A stretch of DNA of 64,000 nt from Shewanella oncorhynchi (GTDB lineage: Bacteria; Pseudomonadota; Gammaproteobacteria; Enterobacterales; Shewanellaceae): NCBI RefSeq assembly GCF_012584455.1, contig NZ_JABAEB010000012.1, forward strand, positions 107,001 to 171,000. The letters run 5' to 3'. The notes under the pieces were generated by a model, which was given only the letters and a program-made list of their open reading frames with translations, was not told where the DNA came from and did not search any database. A program made the translations under genes and the position numbers. Positions 1 to 8,450 of this stretch are shown one piece after another. Numbering within the stretch: the stretch's first letter is position 1; each line of letters starts with the position of its first letter.

Positions 1-665
1 TCATATTCATACATAAAGGAGATTATGGTGCGGTAATCATTAATATTGAGTGACTTGCTGAGCAGTAATTGATTGATGGCACTTCGTTCTTTTACGGCCA
101 ACTCCTGCACCATAAGCAGGTTCAATAGATCGGTATAGGCACGGGACTGACTGATTTCATTGGTTTGTAACTGTAATAACTGGATGAGCTGTAAAAGCTG
201 AGTGTGGAATTGATTATAGAGTTCCGTAAACTGACTCAGTGTTTCGTCTGTGTGGTTTTGGTGAACGTTAGCGAGTTTGTTGCCTGTGAGTTTGAGCGCA
301 TCCAACAATGCGTTCATTTTGTTTGCTTCAATACTTTTAGGGTCGAGCGCCTCCAGAAGATGCTCTAAAGGCTCACTGTTCAGTAATGCATCGAGTGCTT
401 TTGACCTAGTCGCTTGTTGCTGTAATAGCACTTCATCGGTTGGTCGCTGATTTGTACTTAGACCATATTCGTTTTGCAACTGATAGAGTAGCTCAGTGAT
501 TTGTACCGTCGTTTGTACCGCAAGATGATTGTGCTTGGCTGAGTGTGATTCCTTTATCAAGTCATGCATGCGCGTCAGAATGAAAAAGCTCATCATTAAT
601 AATGGGACTAACGAAAACAGAATGAGCTTTTGCTTCAAACTGAGATGGTGTAGCGCTGACGGCAT
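1..665 (-). CDS. NIT-domain sensor protein, N-terminal part (runs off left edge)
   Basis: An open frame starts with ATG at 665 and has no stop before the left edge, giving about 221 residues. A hydrophobic segment at about residues 10-27 (LKQKLILFSLVPLLMMSFFI) should anchor the protein in the inner membrane. The following periplasmic, Gln/Leu-rich helical region contains LQNEYGLSTNQR, which resembles the first-helix signature of NIT (nitrate/nitrite-sensing) domains, and ends near NDYRTIISFMYEY. In this family the domain precedes HAMP and then a chemotaxis, GGDEF/EAL or kinase output. The output module lies outside the window, so the type of signalling is unknown. Frame and start are clear; the NIT label is a family-level judgement. 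Confidence 0.7.
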   Translation of the reverse strand, partial: MPSALHHLSLKQKLILFSLVPLLMMSFFILTRMHDLIKESHSAKHNHLAVQTTVQITELLYQLQNEYGLSTNQRPTDEVLLQQQATRSKALDALLNSEPLEHLLEALDPKSIEANKMNALLDALKLTGNKLANVHQNHTDETLSQFTELYNQFHTQLLQLIQLLQLQTNEISQSRAYTDLLNLLMVQELAVKERSAINQLLLSKSLNINDYRTIISFMYEY

Positions 666-1030
666 TAAAGATCACTCCACTCGTTCACCTAGGCAGAAAA
701 AGAAAATTCAACGTAATAACGTTGAATCCGAGTTACAAATAGGACTAGGCACAGGGTGAGGATATTTAACATAGGCGGCCAGCCACCGCGACCTTTAGTT
801 TATGGATATCTAATCTAGGTCACGAAATTAAGCAAATTGTTATATATCATGCTAAGAGACTATTTTTATTAACCTATTTTGCACCTATCAAACAAGCATT
901 TGTCTTGTCTGTGATGTGAAGCAGTATTTCATCATTCGAAAGAATGACTTGTTTAACTTTACCTTTTATCGGTTTTTTTAGTGCATTAGGTGGAACGCGA
1001 TTGTTAACGGTAAATCTACTTAAATAAAAA
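666..1030. other. Intergenic region between NIT-sensor gene and ribB
   Basis: AT-rich spacer of about 365 bases. It must hold the promoter of the leftward NIT-domain gene, but no -35/-10 pair stands out convincingly. I see no conserved RNA, repeat or credible ORF here. Confidence 0.5.
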
Positions 1031-1056
1031 GGACGTTTGCCGCAGCTAAACGTCCT
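1021..1056 (-). terminator. Rho-independent terminator of ribB
   Basis: An 8-bp perfect stem, GGACGTTT (1031-1038) with AAACGTCC (1048-1055), has a 9-base loop. On the minus strand it is followed by a T-rich tract (complement of 1023-1030). It lies 45 bases past the ribB stop. Confidence 0.8.
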
Positions 1057-1100
1057 TCTATTTAAATCAATGCCCTAGATTCAGGCGATTGGCATGTTAT

Positions 1101-1754
1101 CTAGCCGACATTGGCCAGCAATGATTTGCGATAAACGACAATATCTTCAATCGTCAACACGGGTATATTGTGCTGAGCACCGAAGGCAATAATTTCGGGT
1201 AAACGCGCCATAGTGCCATCGGTGTTAGTGACTTCACACAATACGCCAGCGGCTTTTAAACCCGCGAGTTGCATTAAATCGATAGTGCCTTCAGTGTGAC
1301 CACGGCGGGTCAATACCCCACCCGGTTGGGCGCGAAGTGGATACACATGGCCAGGACGAGCGAGATCACTTGGCTTAGCGCCATCGGCAATCGCCGCTTT
1401 AATGGTGGTCACGCGATCGGCGGCAGAAACCCCTGTAGTCACACCGACTTTAGCTTCAATACTCACAGTAAACGCAGTGCCGTATTGGCTCGAGTTGTTT
1501 TCCACCATAGGGGGCAATTCGAGGGCTTTGACTTTTGCATCGGGTAAACACAGGCAAACAATACCGCTACATTCACGGATGAGCATGGCCATTTGCGCGT
1601 TAGTCAGCGTCTCGGCAGCGAAAATTAAATCGCCTTCGTTTTCTCTATCTTCGTCATCGACAACTAATACACCTTGGCCTTGACGCAGGGCATTAAGACC
1701 CGCTTCAACGCGTTCGATAGCAGTACCAAAAGGAGCAAGTAAAGACTGATTCAT
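1101..1754 (-). CDS. ribB: 3,4-dihydroxy-2-butanone 4-phosphate synthase
   Basis: Converts ribulose 5-phosphate to 3,4-dihydroxy-2-butanone 4-phosphate plus formate, an early step of riboflavin synthesis in the cytoplasm. The 217 residues match the length of the single-domain RibB enzyme, with no GTP cyclohydrolase II fusion. Characteristic stretches are VLVVDDEDRENEGDLIFAAE (Mg/substrate acidic loop), CSGIVCLCLP, TGVSAADRVTTI and RPGHVYPLRAQPGGVLTRRG, followed by the HTEGTIDL motif. ATG at 1754 is preceded by AAGGA. Expression should be FMN-controlled through the riboswitch at 1951-2173 on the same strand. A terminator follows at once, so the gene appears monocistronic. Confidence 0.97.
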   Translation of the reverse strand: MNQSLLAPFGTAIERVEAGLNALRQGQGVLVVDDEDRENEGDLIFAAETLTNAQMAMLIRECSGIVCLCLPDAKVKALELPPMVENNSSQYGTAFTVSIEAKVGVTTGVSAADRVTTIKAAIADGAKPSDLARPGHVYPLRAQPGGVLTRRGHTEGTIDLMQLAGLKAAGVLCEVTNTDGTMARLPEIIAFGAQHNIPVLTIEDIVVYRKSLLANVG

Positions 1755-1950
1755 GGTTAATATCCTTAAATAAACGACATTGGAATATCCAGAATCAGGG
1801 CGTGCAGAAATACAACGTAATCAAACCAAAAGGCTCGATTTTGCTGTAGCAATATCACTTCACTTGGGGTGAAGTTATTGCAAAACATGAGGCTAACACT
1901 GCAATACATAAGCGCGTTGCACTTAAATACCGCAAGGTGTTGTCTTACAT

Positions 1951-2173
1951 TCTCTTCCATCCGGACTCAGCACTGTTGCCATTAAAGCAAACAGTCCATT
2001 ACCGTCGGCTCTGGAATAGTCAGTTTTGCACTAAGCAAAATCTAAGGCACCAGATCTGCTGACCCCGAAAGTGATTTCGGGCGCTCGCGGGCTTTGGGTG
2101 TCGCTCAGCAAAATAATCACTTAGTCGTTACCCATTTACCGCCGGTGGGGAGTTTCACCCCGCCCTGAGAATT
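1951..2173 (-). promoter_or_regulatory. FMN riboswitch (RFN element) upstream of ribB
   Basis: Read on the minus strand, the segment has the conserved RFN blocks in order: TCTCAGGGCGGGGTGAAA and CCCCACCGGCGGTAA at the 5' end, AGCCCGCGAGCG in the middle, then CAGATCTGGTG, AGAGCCGACGG and AGTCCGGATGGAAGAGA at the 3' end. This is the six-helix FMN aptamer. The aptamer ends about 195 bases before the ribB start, leaving a long expression platform. FMN binding is expected to reduce ribB expression. The element lies back to back with the divergent peptidase gene at 2357. Confidence 0.96.
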
Positions 2174-2356
2174 TGCTTTTGAGCCATTTGCGCTCAAAAA
2201 CGCGGTTATGTTGCTCTTATTTACCGCGAATGGCAACTTCTCGCGTTCAATGTTTGCGCTAGTGCACACCTGACCACTATCATACTGAACACATAAGCTA
2301 ATTGACTTGCCGTCGCATTCTTCGACGGTCGTTATGGACGTCACAAGGACGTATAA

Positions 2357-4492
2357 ATGCGCTCTCTGCTACTCACTTTAGGTATTGCTATGCTGTTATC
2401 CGCTTGTTCGACCTCCAAAGGGCAAGTACCCGCCCCGGTTGCTGAAAAAATTCCCCATGTGATGACTTTACATGGCGTCACGCGTACCGATGATTACTAT
2501 TGGCTGCGTGATGATGAGCGCAAAGATCCTAAAGTGTTGGCCTATCTCAACGTTGAGAATCGCTATACCGCGGCTTATTTCAAACCATTAAAGCCGCTGC
2601 AAGATGGTCTTTATAAAGAGTTAACCGAGCGTTTAGTCGCCGATGAGTCGAGCGTGCCGTACCAATGGCATCAGCACAGCTATTATCACAGATACCAAGA
2701 GGGCAGCGAATATCCGCTGATCAGCCGTAAGGGCGCCGATGGTGTTGAGCAAGTGATGCTCGATGTTAACGAGCGAGCTAAGGGCCATGAGTTTTATGGT
2801 TTAGGCGGCGCCAGTGTCAGCCCAGATGAAACCATGTTGGCCTTTGGTGAAGACGTCCTCAGCCGCCGTGTATATCACATCTATTTTAAAGACTTGGCTT
2901 CGGGCGACATGATCACCGATGTACTTGAAAATACCGAAGGTCGCGTAGTGTGGGCGAACGACAACAAGCATGTGTTCTATATCGCCAAAGATCTAAAAAC
3001 CTTGCTGGGCTATCAAGTGTATCGCCACGAGCTGGGCACTAAGCAATCGAGCGATGTCTTAGTGTATGAAGAACAAGACGATTCATTTTATATCTCGCTC
3101 GGCAAAACCTTAGATGAGTCGCAAATTGTGTTGTTCCAAGAAAGCACCACGACGAGTGAAGTGTCTATTCTCGATGCCAGCGAGCCTTTAGGTTTATTCA
3201 AGCCAGTATTAGCGCGGGAAGAAGGCCACGAATACAGTGTGTCTAAGCTGGGTGATACTTATTACATTCTCACCAACTGGCAGGCGACTAACTTCCGTTT
3301 GATGAAAGTTGCCATCAAAGATGCGGCGGACAAATCTAAGTGGCAAGAAGTGGTTGCGCATAATCCCAATGCCCGTATCGAAGACGAGTTAGTGCTCAAG
3401 GATTATCTGATTATTCAGACCCGTGAAAACGGCCTGACGCGGATTAAAGTGATGCCGCTCAATGGTCAAAAGCCCTTCGAGTTGAGCTTTGATGAACCTG
3501 CCTATGTGATGGGTTTAGAGATTAATTCCCAGCAAGACAGCAATAAGTTACGCATTTTCTACTCCAGCCTAACGACGCCAGAAGCCGTATACGAATATTC
3601 GCTGGTGAATCCCGATAGACGTGATTTATTAAAACAAGATCAAGTCTTAGGCGGCTTTGATGCCAGCCAGTATCGTGCAGAACGGATATTTGTGACGGCC
3701 CGCGACGGTGCGAAAGTGCCCGTCTCTTTGGTATATCGCAAAGATAAATTCAAGAAAGATGGCACTAACCCTCTATACCAATACGGTTATGGATCTTACG
3801 GTTACACAGTAGAACCCGATTTCTCTTCATCCGTTATCAGTTTGCTCGACCGCGGTTTTGTGTATGCCATTGCCCATGTACGCGGCTCAGAAATGCTAGG
3901 TCGCCCTTGGTATGACAATGGTAAGTTGTTGAATAAGCAGAATACCTTCAATGATTTTATTGACGTAACAACGGCATTAACGGCGCAAGGTTATGGCGAC
4001 AAAAACAAGGTTGTTGCCTCTGGCGGCAGCGCGGGTGGTTTACTGATGGGCGCGATTGCTAACCAAGCGCCGGACAAGTATTTCGCCCTTGCAGCCCATG
4101 TACCTTTTGTTGATGTGGTGACGACTATGCTGGACGAGTCGATTCCGTTGACGACCAATGAGTACGACGAATGGGGCAATCCGAACGAGAAAACTTACTT
4201 TGATTACATGTTGAGTTACTCGCCCTACGACAATGTCACCGAGCAAGAATACCCACACATGTTAGTGACGACTGGTTTGCATGATTCCCAAGTGCAGTAT
4301 TTTGAACCTGCAAAGTGGGTCGCTAAACTACGCGATGTACAGAATAAGTGGTACAAGATGGATGATAAGGTATTGTTATTCAATGTGGATATGGAAGCTG
4401 GCCACGGCGGTAAGAGTGGCCGTTATCGCCAATACCAAGATACAGCCCAAGAATATGCCTTCTTCTTGAGTCTGTTAGGTATGTCGAAGTAG
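2357..4492 (+). CDS. S9 prolyl oligopeptidase-family lipoprotein (oligopeptidase B-like)
   Basis: Serine peptidase of the S9 (prolyl oligopeptidase) family, 711 residues. The N-terminus MRSLLLTLGIAMLLSACSTS is a lipoprotein signal with lipobox LSAC, so it should be membrane-anchored outside the cytoplasm. The beta-propeller occupies roughly residues 60-430, and the alpha/beta-hydrolase domain follows. The catalytic triad is visible: Ser558 in GGSAGG, Asp643 in LHDSQV and His683 in AGHGG. Substrate is likely short peptides; closeness to oligopeptidase B (cleavage after basic residues) is family inference. ATG at 2357 has AAGGA upstream. The next gene starts 11 bases after the stop, suggesting co-transcription. 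Confidence 0.9.
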   Translation: MRSLLLTLGIAMLLSACSTSKGQVPAPVAEKIPHVMTLHGVTRTDDYYWLRDDERKDPKVLAYLNVENRYTAAYFKPLKPLQDGLYKELTERLVADESSVPYQWHQHSYYHRYQEGSEYPLISRKGADGVEQVMLDVNERAKGHEFYGLGGASVSPDETMLAFGEDVLSRRVYHIYFKDLASGDMITDVLENTEGRVVWANDNKHVFYIAKDLKTLLGYQVYRHELGTKQSSDVLVYEEQDDSFYISLGKTLDESQIVLFQESTTTSEVSILDASEPLGLFKPVLAREEGHEYSVSKLGDTYYILTNWQATNFRLMKVAIKDAADKSKWQEVVAHNPNARIEDELVLKDYLIIQTRENGLTRIKVMPLNGQKPFELSFDEPAYVMGLEINSQQDSNKLRIFYSSLTTPEAVYEYSLVNPDRRDLLKQDQVLGGFDASQYRAERIFVTARDGAKVPVSLVYRKDKFKKDGTNPLYQYGYGSYGYTVEPDFSSSVISLLDRGFVYAIAHVRGSEMLGRPWYDNGKLLNKQNTFNDFIDVTTALTAQGYGDKNKVVASGGSAGGLLMGAIANQAPDKYFALAAHVPFVDVVTTMLDESIPLTTNEYDEWGNPNEKTYFDYMLSYSPYDNVTEQEYPHMLVTTGLHDSQVQYFEPAKWVAKLRDVQNKWYKMDDKVLLFNVDMEAGHGGKSGRYRQYQDTAQEYAFFLSLLGMSK

Positions 4493-4503
4493 GTTATTCG
4501 CAA

Positions 4504-4962
4504 GTGACTGAATCAGTCGTCAGCTTAGGCAATACGGACATAGAAGCTGTGCAGCAACATGAGTCACTGGTGGCAGACACACTTGCCCCAGTGACTAGCG
4601 CTGTCGTTACCAAAGATGCAGTGACAGAAGCTTCGCTGAATCCCGTACCATTAAATCCTGCACCACAGAAGCCTACACCCATAAAGTCAGCACCCCTCTG
4701 GTATTTGTATCTAGTCCGCTGCGCCAACGGGCATTTATACACAGGCGTCACCACAGATGTCACACGACGCTTTAGCGAGCATCAGTCAGGTGGCATCAAA
4801 TCCGCTAAGTATCTGCGCGGTAAAGGTCCATTAACGCTGATGTATCAAGAGCAGGTTGGCAGTCACGGCGATGCACTGCGCCGTGAGATTGCAGTTAAAA
4901 AGCTGAGTCGCGCTCAAAAGCTGACGTTGATTGAGTCAGAGCGTGGATTAGTAGATCGTTAA
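4504..4962 (+). CDS. GIY-YIG nuclease-family protein (YhbQ-like) with N-terminal extension
   Basis: The C-terminal ~85 residues form a GIY-YIG domain of the YhbQ/UPF0213 type: LWYLYLVRCANGHLYTGVT carries the tyrosine pair, followed by RRFSEHQ and a conserved lysine/glutamate-rich helix. Family members are usually about 90-100 residues; here a Pro/Ala/Val-rich stretch of about 60 residues precedes the domain. The frame opens with GTG at 4504. No in-frame ATG occurs before the domain, so the true start is uncertain and could be a later GTG. The biological role of YhbQ-type proteins is poorly known; DNA cleavage is inferred from the fold. Confidence 0.8.
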   Translation: MTESVVSLGNTDIEAVQQHESLVADTLAPVTSAVVTKDAVTEASLNPVPLNPAPQKPTPIKSAPLWYLYLVRCANGHLYTGVTTDVTRRFSEHQSGGIKSAKYLRGKGPLTLMYQEQVGSHGDALRREIAVKKLSRAQKLTLIESERGLVDR

Positions 4963-4994
4963 CACTGCATCATACTTGTTCTGTGACTAGTAAT

Positions 4995-5096
4995 GATTAA
5001 GCACTGTCATTCCAGTGACTCGCCGTAGATATATCCCTATAGGCTCGACGACGGCATCCATTCCGTCAACGGTCACTTCCATGTCAGTGCTTAATC
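4995..5096. repeat. Dispersed palindromic repeat, copy 1 (MITE-like)
   Basis: Element of 102 bases bounded by inverted ends: GATTAAGCACTGTCATTCCA on the left and CAGTGCTTAATC on the right. Its reverse complement aligns with the repeat at 6412-6579, sharing the blocks CATGGAAGT(G/A)ACCGTTG, GAGCCTATAGGGA and GGCGAGTCACTGGAATG. No transposase is present, so it is a non-autonomous or REP-like element. The rest of the 4963-5376 gap holds no other feature that I can support. Confidence 0.8.
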
Positions 5097-5376
5097 TGGC
5101 TAACTGCATAGTATCCTGTTACCTAGAGCATTCTCTTAAGCCTAATGTCAGACAGAACTATCTATCTTAGTTGGCATGATCCTATTGCAATATATGATAG
5201 GTTTGTAACTCGCACATGGGATATTCTGTCTGATAGATTGTTGTGTAAGGAAAGTGATAGAAATCTGATTAATTTATTTTGATACAAATAGTTAACGATG
5301 CACGCTTTCTCTGCTCTAATGAGGTAAGCGAGCATGCACACTATTCAAAGGTTATCTTAATGGAGGTCTTTTTTAT

Positions 5377-6255
5377 ATGCATGGCGTTTGCAAATTATGT
5401 AATCAAGAAGCGAAGCTTGAGTTGAGTCATTTTATTCCAAAATTTATAGGAAAGTGGCTTAAGAAGACTTCAATTACTGGTTATTTAAGAGATGGAAATC
5501 AAGTAAGTAAACGACAGCAAGATATAGCCAAAGAATATTGGTTATGTGGAGCTTGCGAAGATTTATTTTCAACATGGGAAAGAACTTTTTCGGTTAAAAT
5601 ATTCCACCCTTATATGAAAAACTCGAGTTTAGTAGCAGTGTATGGAAATTGGTTGTCAAAATTTGCCGCCTCTTTGTCTTGGCGAACACTTACTTATGTT
5701 CGCAGCAAAAATAGCCATGAAACTAAACCGCAAGAATACCTAGAAATGTTGGCAAAAGCTGAAGAGGGGTTAGCCAACTTCTTACTTGGTAAATCTTCAA
5801 ACTTATACGAATTTGAGCAACACATATTTCCTCTTGATGTTATTGAGTCAACAAATTTCGATAATCTTCCAACAAACATCAATCGGTATTTCCTTCGTGC
5901 TATTGCCATGGATATTGTGGGTAACTCACAAGGCACGTACATTTATACGAAGTTACCTTCGTTTATTGTTATAGGTGTAATTAAGTCAAAGCAATCGAAA
6001 CAAATGCGATCTAGCCGTGTGGCTATTAGCGGTGGAACAATATCCCCAAGACAGTACGTCTTTCCTGACGGTTTTGATGGTTATATCAGGGATGCTGCAA
6101 ATAAAATATCTGAACTATACGAGCAAATCCCAGAAGAACAGCTTGCAAAGATTGAAAATTATGTGATTGATAATGTGGATAAAGTGGTAGGTTCAAAACT
6201 GTTTGAAGCTATTGTCCATGATTATGAGAGGTTTGGTCGAAAGTCATTAAGATAA
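5377..6255 (+). CDS. Hypothetical protein with HNH-like zinc-finger N-terminus
   Basis: 292 residues. The N-terminus has Cys5-x2-Cys8, then SHFIPK (His18, Pro21) and, after about 40 residues, Cys57-x2-Cys60 in LCGACEDLFSTWE. This CxxC...SHxxP...CxxC layout is that of treble-clef HNH-type nuclease modules in many uncharacterised bacterial proteins. The remaining ~220 residues are not recognised. TGGAGG lies 10 bases before the ATG. The gene is visibly AT-richer than its surroundings and sits alone between two inverted copies of a dispersed repeat, which points to acquisition by transfer. A nuclease or defence role is possible but not shown. Confidence 0.75.
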   Translation: MHGVCKLCNQEAKLELSHFIPKFIGKWLKKTSITGYLRDGNQVSKRQQDIAKEYWLCGACEDLFSTWERTFSVKIFHPYMKNSSLVAVYGNWLSKFAASLSWRTLTYVRSKNSHETKPQEYLEMLAKAEEGLANFLLGKSSNLYEFEQHIFPLDVIESTNFDNLPTNINRYFLRAIAMDIVGNSQGTYIYTKLPSFIVIGVIKSKQSKQMRSSRVAISGGTISPRQYVFPDGFDGYIRDAANKISELYEQIPEEQLAKIENYVIDNVDKVVGSKLFEAIVHDYERFGRKSLR

Positions 6256-6411
6256 TAAAGCATTTAAGAGTGATTCCTAAAGCTTGGTATTTTTAGTTCA
6301 AGGTTGGGGGCTAGTGGCAATGTTGCTCATACTTGAATGCAACATTATATGTGAAGTTTATCAAGGCATTCATTGTTCAATTTGGCCACAGGTATACTCA
6401 AAGGTTAATGA

Positions 6412-6579
6412 GATTAAGCACTGTCATGGAAGTAACCGTTGGCGGCATGGCCGCTCTTTCACATCCATGTGATCGCGGTATTTGCACTTCTGTATGCAGC
6501 AGATGCCGCCGTTGAGCCTATAGGGACACTTCTTGTTAAACGACAGGGCGGCGAGTCACTGGAATGGCAGTGCTTAATA
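6412..6579. repeat. Dispersed palindromic repeat, copy 2 (longer, inverted relative to copy 1)
   Basis: Element of 168 bases with ends GATTAAGCACTGTCATGGAA and TGGAATGGCAGTGCTTAATA. Compared with copy 1 it has an extra inner block of roughly 65 bases containing an internal inverted pair (GGCGGCAT...ATGCCGCC). Short ORFs running through it are artefacts of the repeat. The remainder of the 6256-6856 gap is AT-rich and holds nothing I can name. Confidence 0.8.
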
Positions 6580-6856
6580 GCTTAACGATTAATTTCCATA
6601 ATAAATCAAGTGGTTAAGATTTTATCGCCACCAGAGACTGGTCTGCATTGGGGTTAGAGAAGTAAGAATTGAGAGTTAAAAAATGCCACTGGCCGGTTTA
6701 TTGCCGGATTTATTATTGGGGTGAGTCGATTTTTTCTTCTGCTGAGTGATAAGTTTGTCTGCTATTGGTATTCTGAACTCCATTCAACAATTTAAGAATG
6801 CCACTTACACAGATCTTTTTGCGCTCTCGAACTACATGTCCGGCCTTTTTCTATGC

Positions 6857-7549
6857 TTAATTTACAATCCCTGGTAGGGCTTCTCTTAAAAGTTCCAACT
6901 CCTTTTTGTTTGCTTTAATCCAAAGTTTTTTCAAGTTTGGTATCGAAGCCAATATTTCTACTGTCTCTTTAGTCTTAATTACATTTGTTTCAACAAGATA
7001 CAACGCAAAAATATTTTTATTTCCACGCAATTCGTCAATACTGGACAACTGTGGGTTTCCACTGAGGTCTAAAATTTTTACGCTGTCCAGCGTTGAAATG
7101 ATAGAACCAAAATCTAACTTTTGACATTTATTTAAAGATAAGTAACTTAAATTCTGGGTGTTTCCGGTAATTTCAGAGAGTTTGCTTGCATGGGACACAC
7201 TTAATGATTCAACTGAGTCTGAGCATAAATTAATTGACTCTAATGAACGAACAATGGAGCAGTTTAATGAAATTGCGACATCAACTTTTAGATTAATAAC
7301 TTTGGAGTTGAATATATTTACATGCTTAATCCCGTCAACCAATTCAGATGATTCATTTTGCTCAACATAACCTTTCCGAATGAATGCCATTATGGCTTTC
7401 CAATCATGTCGCTGCCACTCAGCGTTATATACATAATCCAATATTGGTAATATAGAATCGAAGGTAGGTAATGAATTTTCCCACCTCTGCCATTCTGAAA
7501 CATTTTCTGGTGCTAACTTTATATATTTCTTAAAAGATGAAATGTCCAT
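6857..7549 (-). CDS. Leucine-rich-repeat-like hypothetical protein
   Basis: 230 residues, no signal peptide or membrane segment. The first ~75 residues are Trp-rich and helical (SEWQRWENSLPTFDSILPIL, EWQRHDWKAIMAFIRKGYV). From about residue 85 the protein shows degenerate leucine-rich repeats of about 20-22 residues: NLSYLSLNKCQKLDFGSI, VKILDLSGNPQLSSIDEL, NIFALYLVETN and NLKKLWIKAN. Such solenoids usually bind proteins. The gene is AT-rich like its neighbours, consistent with an acquired accessory gene. A role as an immunity or binding partner is only a guess. Confidence 0.65.
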   Translation of the reverse strand: MDISSFKKYIKLAPENVSEWQRWENSLPTFDSILPILDYVYNAEWQRHDWKAIMAFIRKGYVEQNESSELVDGIKHVNIFNSKVINLKVDVAISLNCSIVRSLESINLCSDSVESLSVSHASKLSEITGNTQNLSYLSLNKCQKLDFGSIISTLDSVKILDLSGNPQLSSIDELRGNKNIFALYLVETNVIKTKETVEILASIPNLKKLWIKANKKELELLREALPGIVN

Positions 7550-7670
7550 GTTATCACTTAATTAAAATTGGGTTGCCGAATTCAGAACGTTGATCTCTTC
7601 CGGTATATTTTTGCATTTCTTTTGAGAAGCGGCTCTAAATTCTGATGATTTATTTTGTCACGCTATCCCT

Positions 7671-8141
7671 TTACTCACTCTTATTTGAGCTGACTAAAGC
7701 TTTAAAGCGAAGGTCACTCTTGCTCAGAGGGGAAAGTGCCTCGGCTTTGGTGAGATATTGCATAGTGATGTGGATAGCGTCTTGATGGTGACTCAATTCC
7801 CTAAAAATACGCTTTGCAATCAGCAGATTTAATTGATGTGCGGCTAATGAGGCATGCTCATGCTTTATCTGTAAAATAGCCTCTTCTAGGGAGATAGGGG
7901 GAATTTCTCCCAAGGTTATAAGAAAGGCTTTTGCAACAGTTCTGGCGTGTGAGAAATAGTCTGAGTGCGCATCTAAGGCGTAAATATGCTTGAAAATGTG
8001 TTTGGCTAGGGCTTTATTGTCGTTGCGATAAAAAGATTCGCCATCAAAACAAATATCCCCTAGTCCTTCCATTATCTGCCTAGGGTTATCCGATAGGGAA
8101 AGCGATTCAATTGCTTTTTGGTATTCCGAAAACTGATCCAT
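7671..8141 (-). CDS. Hypothetical helical protein
   Basis: 156 residues, predicted all-helical and soluble, starting MDQFSEYQKAIESLSLSDNP and ending with a charged tail. I do not recognise a family. Contents such as HASLAAHQLNLLIAKRIFRE and TMQYLTKAEALSPLSKSDL suggest TPR-like helical pairs. It lies on the same strand as the LRR-like gene with about 120 bases between them, so the two may be transcribed together, but no linking function is visible. Confidence 0.55.
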   Translation of the reverse strand: MDQFSEYQKAIESLSLSDNPRQIMEGLGDICFDGESFYRNDNKALAKHIFKHIYALDAHSDYFSHARTVAKAFLITLGEIPPISLEEAILQIKHEHASLAAHQLNLLIAKRIFRELSHHQDAIHITMQYLTKAEALSPLSKSDLRFKALVSSNKSE

Positions 8142-8285
8142 ATTCTCGACCTTACTGGCACTACAGTGTGACTTTTCGACTATTGAAGTGGGAAGGCCGA
8201 CAATCTTAGCAAATCCACAAGGTTAAAGCGTAACGATCTGAATAAAATCAACGTCATTTCTGCAAACTCAAGCTTTATTCCGGTA

Positions 8286-8318
8286 TAAAAAAATGCCACT
8301 ACAAGGGGTTAGTGGCAT
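8286..8318 (-). terminator. Terminator of the DGSG-repeat lipoprotein gene
   Basis: A 9-bp perfect stem, ATGCCACTA (8293-8301) with TAGTGGCAT (8310-8318), has an 8-base loop and is followed on the minus strand by a run of T (complement of 8286-8293). It lies about 130 bases past the stop at 8451. The rest of the 8142-8450 gap shows no other feature. Confidence 0.8.
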
Positions 8319-8450
8319 AAATGCATAAGTCGGGCATACGCTTAAAAGGGTGGGTAGAAGACTGACATCTTGGCTGGGAACCGTTGCAACATCAGCCTCT
8401 ACGCCGGGAAGTGGGTAAAACCTTTGGGAGTAGAGTGGTAAAACGGCGCG

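Noticed and set aside
1766..1960. 64-codon minus-strand ORF in the ribB leader
   Set aside because: It lies in the riboswitch expression platform, has no ribosome site and no recognisable domain.
2117..2344. 75-codon minus-strand ORF over the FMN riboswitch
   Set aside because: It covers conserved aptamer sequence and the divergent promoter region; the RNA element explains the conservation.
6284..6515. Two overlapping plus-strand ORFs of about 60 codons
   Set aside because: They run through the dispersed palindromic repeat and have no protein-like features.
6683..8300. Recurring AATGCCACT strings at about 6682, 6795 and 8292
   Set aside because: Short matches in AT-rich DNA; only the one at 8292 forms a convincing terminator stem, and no repeat family could be defined.
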